In this document: one piece after another, positions 49,981 through 51,264 of the stretch
Layout: each line of letters opens with the position of its first letter
How positions within the stretch are numbered: the first letter of the stretch is position 1
Assembly: GCF_011355085.1 (NCBI RefSeq)
Contig: NZ_VXCP01000032.1
Location: 1-51,264, forward strand
Direction: 5' to 3'
Source: Pseudomonas akapageensis
GTDB lineage: Bacteria > Pseudomonadota > Gammaproteobacteria > Pseudomonadales > Pseudomonadaceae
Length of the DNA: 51,264 nt
Translations under genes and position numbers: made by a program
The notes under the pieces: model-generated
Databases searched by the model: none
Told to the model about the DNA's origin: nothing
Seen by the model: only the letters and a program-made list of their open reading frames with translations

Positions 49981-50589
49981 ATGCGAGTACATTCGGGTTA
50001 TGCCTGGCGTTGGAAAGTCATGGCGCTGCTGGCACTGACCACGCTGTTGGCAGGCTGCGGCATCAACAACATCCCGACCTATGACGAGCAGGTCAAGGCA
50101 GCCTGGGGGCAGGTCGAAAACCAGTACCAGCGCCGTGCCGACCTGATCCCCAACCTGGTCGAAACCGTCAAGGGCTACGCCCAGCATGAACAGGACACCC
50201 TGACGGCCGTGATCGAAGCCAGGGCCAAGGCGACGTCCATCCAGGTGGATGCCAAAACCCTGGACAACCCTGAGAAGCTCAAACAGTTCCAGCAGGCTCA
50301 GGATCAATTGAGCGGCGCCCTCAGCCGTCTGATGGTGGTATCCGAGCGTTACCCGGACCTCAAGGCCAACCAGAACTTCCTGGCCTTGCAGTCGCAACTC
50401 GAAGGCACGGAAAACCGCATCGCCGTTGCCCGCAAGGACTTCATCGCGGCAGTTGCACGCTACAACACCGAAATACGTACTTTCCCAGGTCGCATCTGGC
50501 ACACCTTGATGTACAGCAGCCTGCCGGTGCGCGAAAGCTTCGAAGCGACTTCGCCTGAGGCCGATAAAGCGCCGCAAGTGAAGTTCTGA
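49981..50589 (+). CDS. LemA-family lipoprotein
   Basis: A protein of 202 aa from the ATG at 49981, with GAAGGAG upstream (a GTG eight codons earlier is also in frame). It has a lipoprotein signal with lipobox LLAGC, then the LemA domain: YDEQVKAAWGQVENQYQRR, ADLIPNLVETVKGYA and YNTEIRTFPGRIWH. LemA proteins are anchored, helical, of uncertain function and commonly form operons with TPM-domain proteins, as here. Confidence 0.9.
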   Translation: MRVHSGYAWRWKVMALLALTTLLAGCGINNIPTYDEQVKAAWGQVENQYQRRADLIPNLVETVKGYAQHEQDTLTAVIEARAKATSIQVDAKTLDNPEKLKQFQQAQDQLSGALSRLMVVSERYPDLKANQNFLALQSQLEGTENRIAVARKDFIAAVARYNTEIRTFPGRIWHTLMYSSLPVRESFEATSPEADKAPQVKF

Positions 50590-51264
50590 TGCGCAGGTTC
50601 AAGCTGGGGCTGGCGCTAATGCTGCTATTGGCTGCGGCCCTGGTGCAGGCGGCGTTGATCTTTCCGGCGCTGACTGGCCGTGTCGTCGACACGGCCGGGA
50701 TGCTCGACGCACGCAGCGTCGCGCAATTGACTCAGATGCTTCAGGCCCATGAGCAAGGTACGGGCGAGCAGATCGTGGTGGTGACGCTGCCTGACTTGCA
50801 AGGCACCAATATCGAAGACTATGGCTACCAGCTCGGGCGCCATTGGGGTATCGGGCAGAAGGGCAAGGACAACGGCGCCTTGTTGATAGTCGCCCGCGAC
50901 GAGCGCAAGCTGCGCATCGAAGTCGGCTACGGCCTGGAAGATCGTCTGACCGATGCGCAATCGTCGGTCATCATCAACCAATTGATTACGCCGGCGTTCA
51001 AGCAAGGGAATTTCAGCCAGGGCATCAGTGCCGGTGTCGCAGCAATGATCCAGGTGCTCGGCGGTAATCCGCTGGCCGAGCCGGAGCAGGTGGCGGGCAG
51101 TGAGGGTGAGCTGCCGCGCAACTGGGTCGTTACGCTGATCATCCTGCTCTTCGTCATTTTCTATGTCCTGCAAGCGATGGGAATCACCGGCAGAGGCGGG
51201 GGTGGTGGTCGTTCCGGTGGGGTCGGCGGTGGCCTGGGTGGTGGCTTCGGCGGCGGCTTTGGTG
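50589..51264 (+). CDS. TPM-domain protein (YgcG-like), 3' end outside the window
   Basis: The ATG at 50589 overlaps the stop of the LemA gene by one base, and the frame is open to the window edge with 225 codons visible. A signal peptide (LALMLLLAAALVQAAL) is followed by the TPM domain (TGRVVDTAGMLDARSVAQL; GTGEQIVVVTLPD; RKLRIEVGYGLEDRLTD). A membrane segment (WVVTLIILLFVIFYVLQ) comes at about residue 180. Then comes a Gly-rich tail (GGGGGRSGGVGGGLGGGFGG), cut by the window edge. Such proteins are exported and associate with LemA-like partners. Confidence 0.88.
   Translation, partial: MRRFKLGLALMLLLAAALVQAALIFPALTGRVVDTAGMLDARSVAQLTQMLQAHEQGTGEQIVVVTLPDLQGTNIEDYGYQLGRHWGIGQKGKDNGALLIVARDERKLRIEVGYGLEDRLTDAQSSVIINQLITPAFKQGNFSQGISAGVAAMIQVLGGNPLAEPEQVAGSEGELPRNWVVTLIILLFVIFYVLQAMGITGRGGGGGRSGGVGGGLGGGFGGGFG

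Overview
The window reads as chromosomal DNA of a fluorescent-type Pseudomonas (P. putida / P. fluorescens lineage). It is GC-rich, and the order pit - pcaR - pcaK - CoA transferase - pcaF - pcaT - pcaB - pcaD - pcaC - OprD-type porin - ttgCBA/ttgR is the arrangement I recall from that group. Several families of REP/REPIN-like palindromes typical of these genomes separate the genes. I saw no rRNA, tRNA, CRISPR array, integrase or intact IS element.

Region by region. (1) 1-2.3 kb: the end of an unidentified gene, a PitA-type phosphate transporter and a small conserved protein. (2) 2.5-14.1 kb: a nearly complete beta-ketoadipate (protocatechuate branch) regulon with the regulator PcaR, the uptake protein PcaK, ring-cleavage product processing by PcaB, PcaC and PcaD, thiolytic completion by PcaI, PcaJ and PcaF to succinyl-CoA and acetyl-CoA, the transporter PcaT and an outer-membrane porin. 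PcaR-like operators can be read in front of pcaR, pcaK, pcaI and probably the porin. A probable small RNA is transcribed divergently from pcaR. (3) 14.2-20.9 kb: the TtgABC (MexAB-OprM/EmhABC type) RND efflux operon with divergent ttgR and its operator. (4) 21-26.3 kb: two transporters, a 58-residue membrane peptide, a LysR regulator, a variant metallo-beta-lactamase-fold protein and an NAD(P)-binding protein. (5) 26.4-35.7 kb: a LysR regulator divergent from a probable catabolic operon of an AruI-like 2-oxo-acid decarboxylase, an aldehyde dehydrogenase, a four-gene PotFGHI-like ABC importer and a degenerate-site SDR. (6) 35.7-38.1 kb: an AraC regulator, a small ABM monooxygenase, a small conserved protein and a flavin reductase. 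(7) 38.5-41.3 kb: a type VI secretion effector island with two PAAR-like proteins, the second carrying a glycine-zipper C-terminus that is out of frame because of one extra G in a G6 run, followed by a membrane immunity-protein candidate, a MITE-like palindrome and a DUF3077-type small gene with a long leader. (8) 41.7-51.3 kb: a COG4705-type membrane protein, an alpha-ketoglutarate-type MFS transporter with a sigma-54 promoter and its probable two-component system (MifSR/DctBD type), a secreted GH3 beta-glucosidase and the start of a LemA/TPM operon that runs off the window.

Much of the window serves nutrient capture. Aromatic acids enter through the porin and PcaK and feed the TCA cycle, C5-dicarboxylates enter under sigma-54 control, and a guanidino/amino-acid-derived 2-oxo acid route is probable. 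Efflux and contact-dependent competition are the other two themes. The least explained items are the pcaR-divergent small RNA, the frameshifted T6SS effector, the AruI/ABC/SDR operon and the leader of the DUF3077-like gene.
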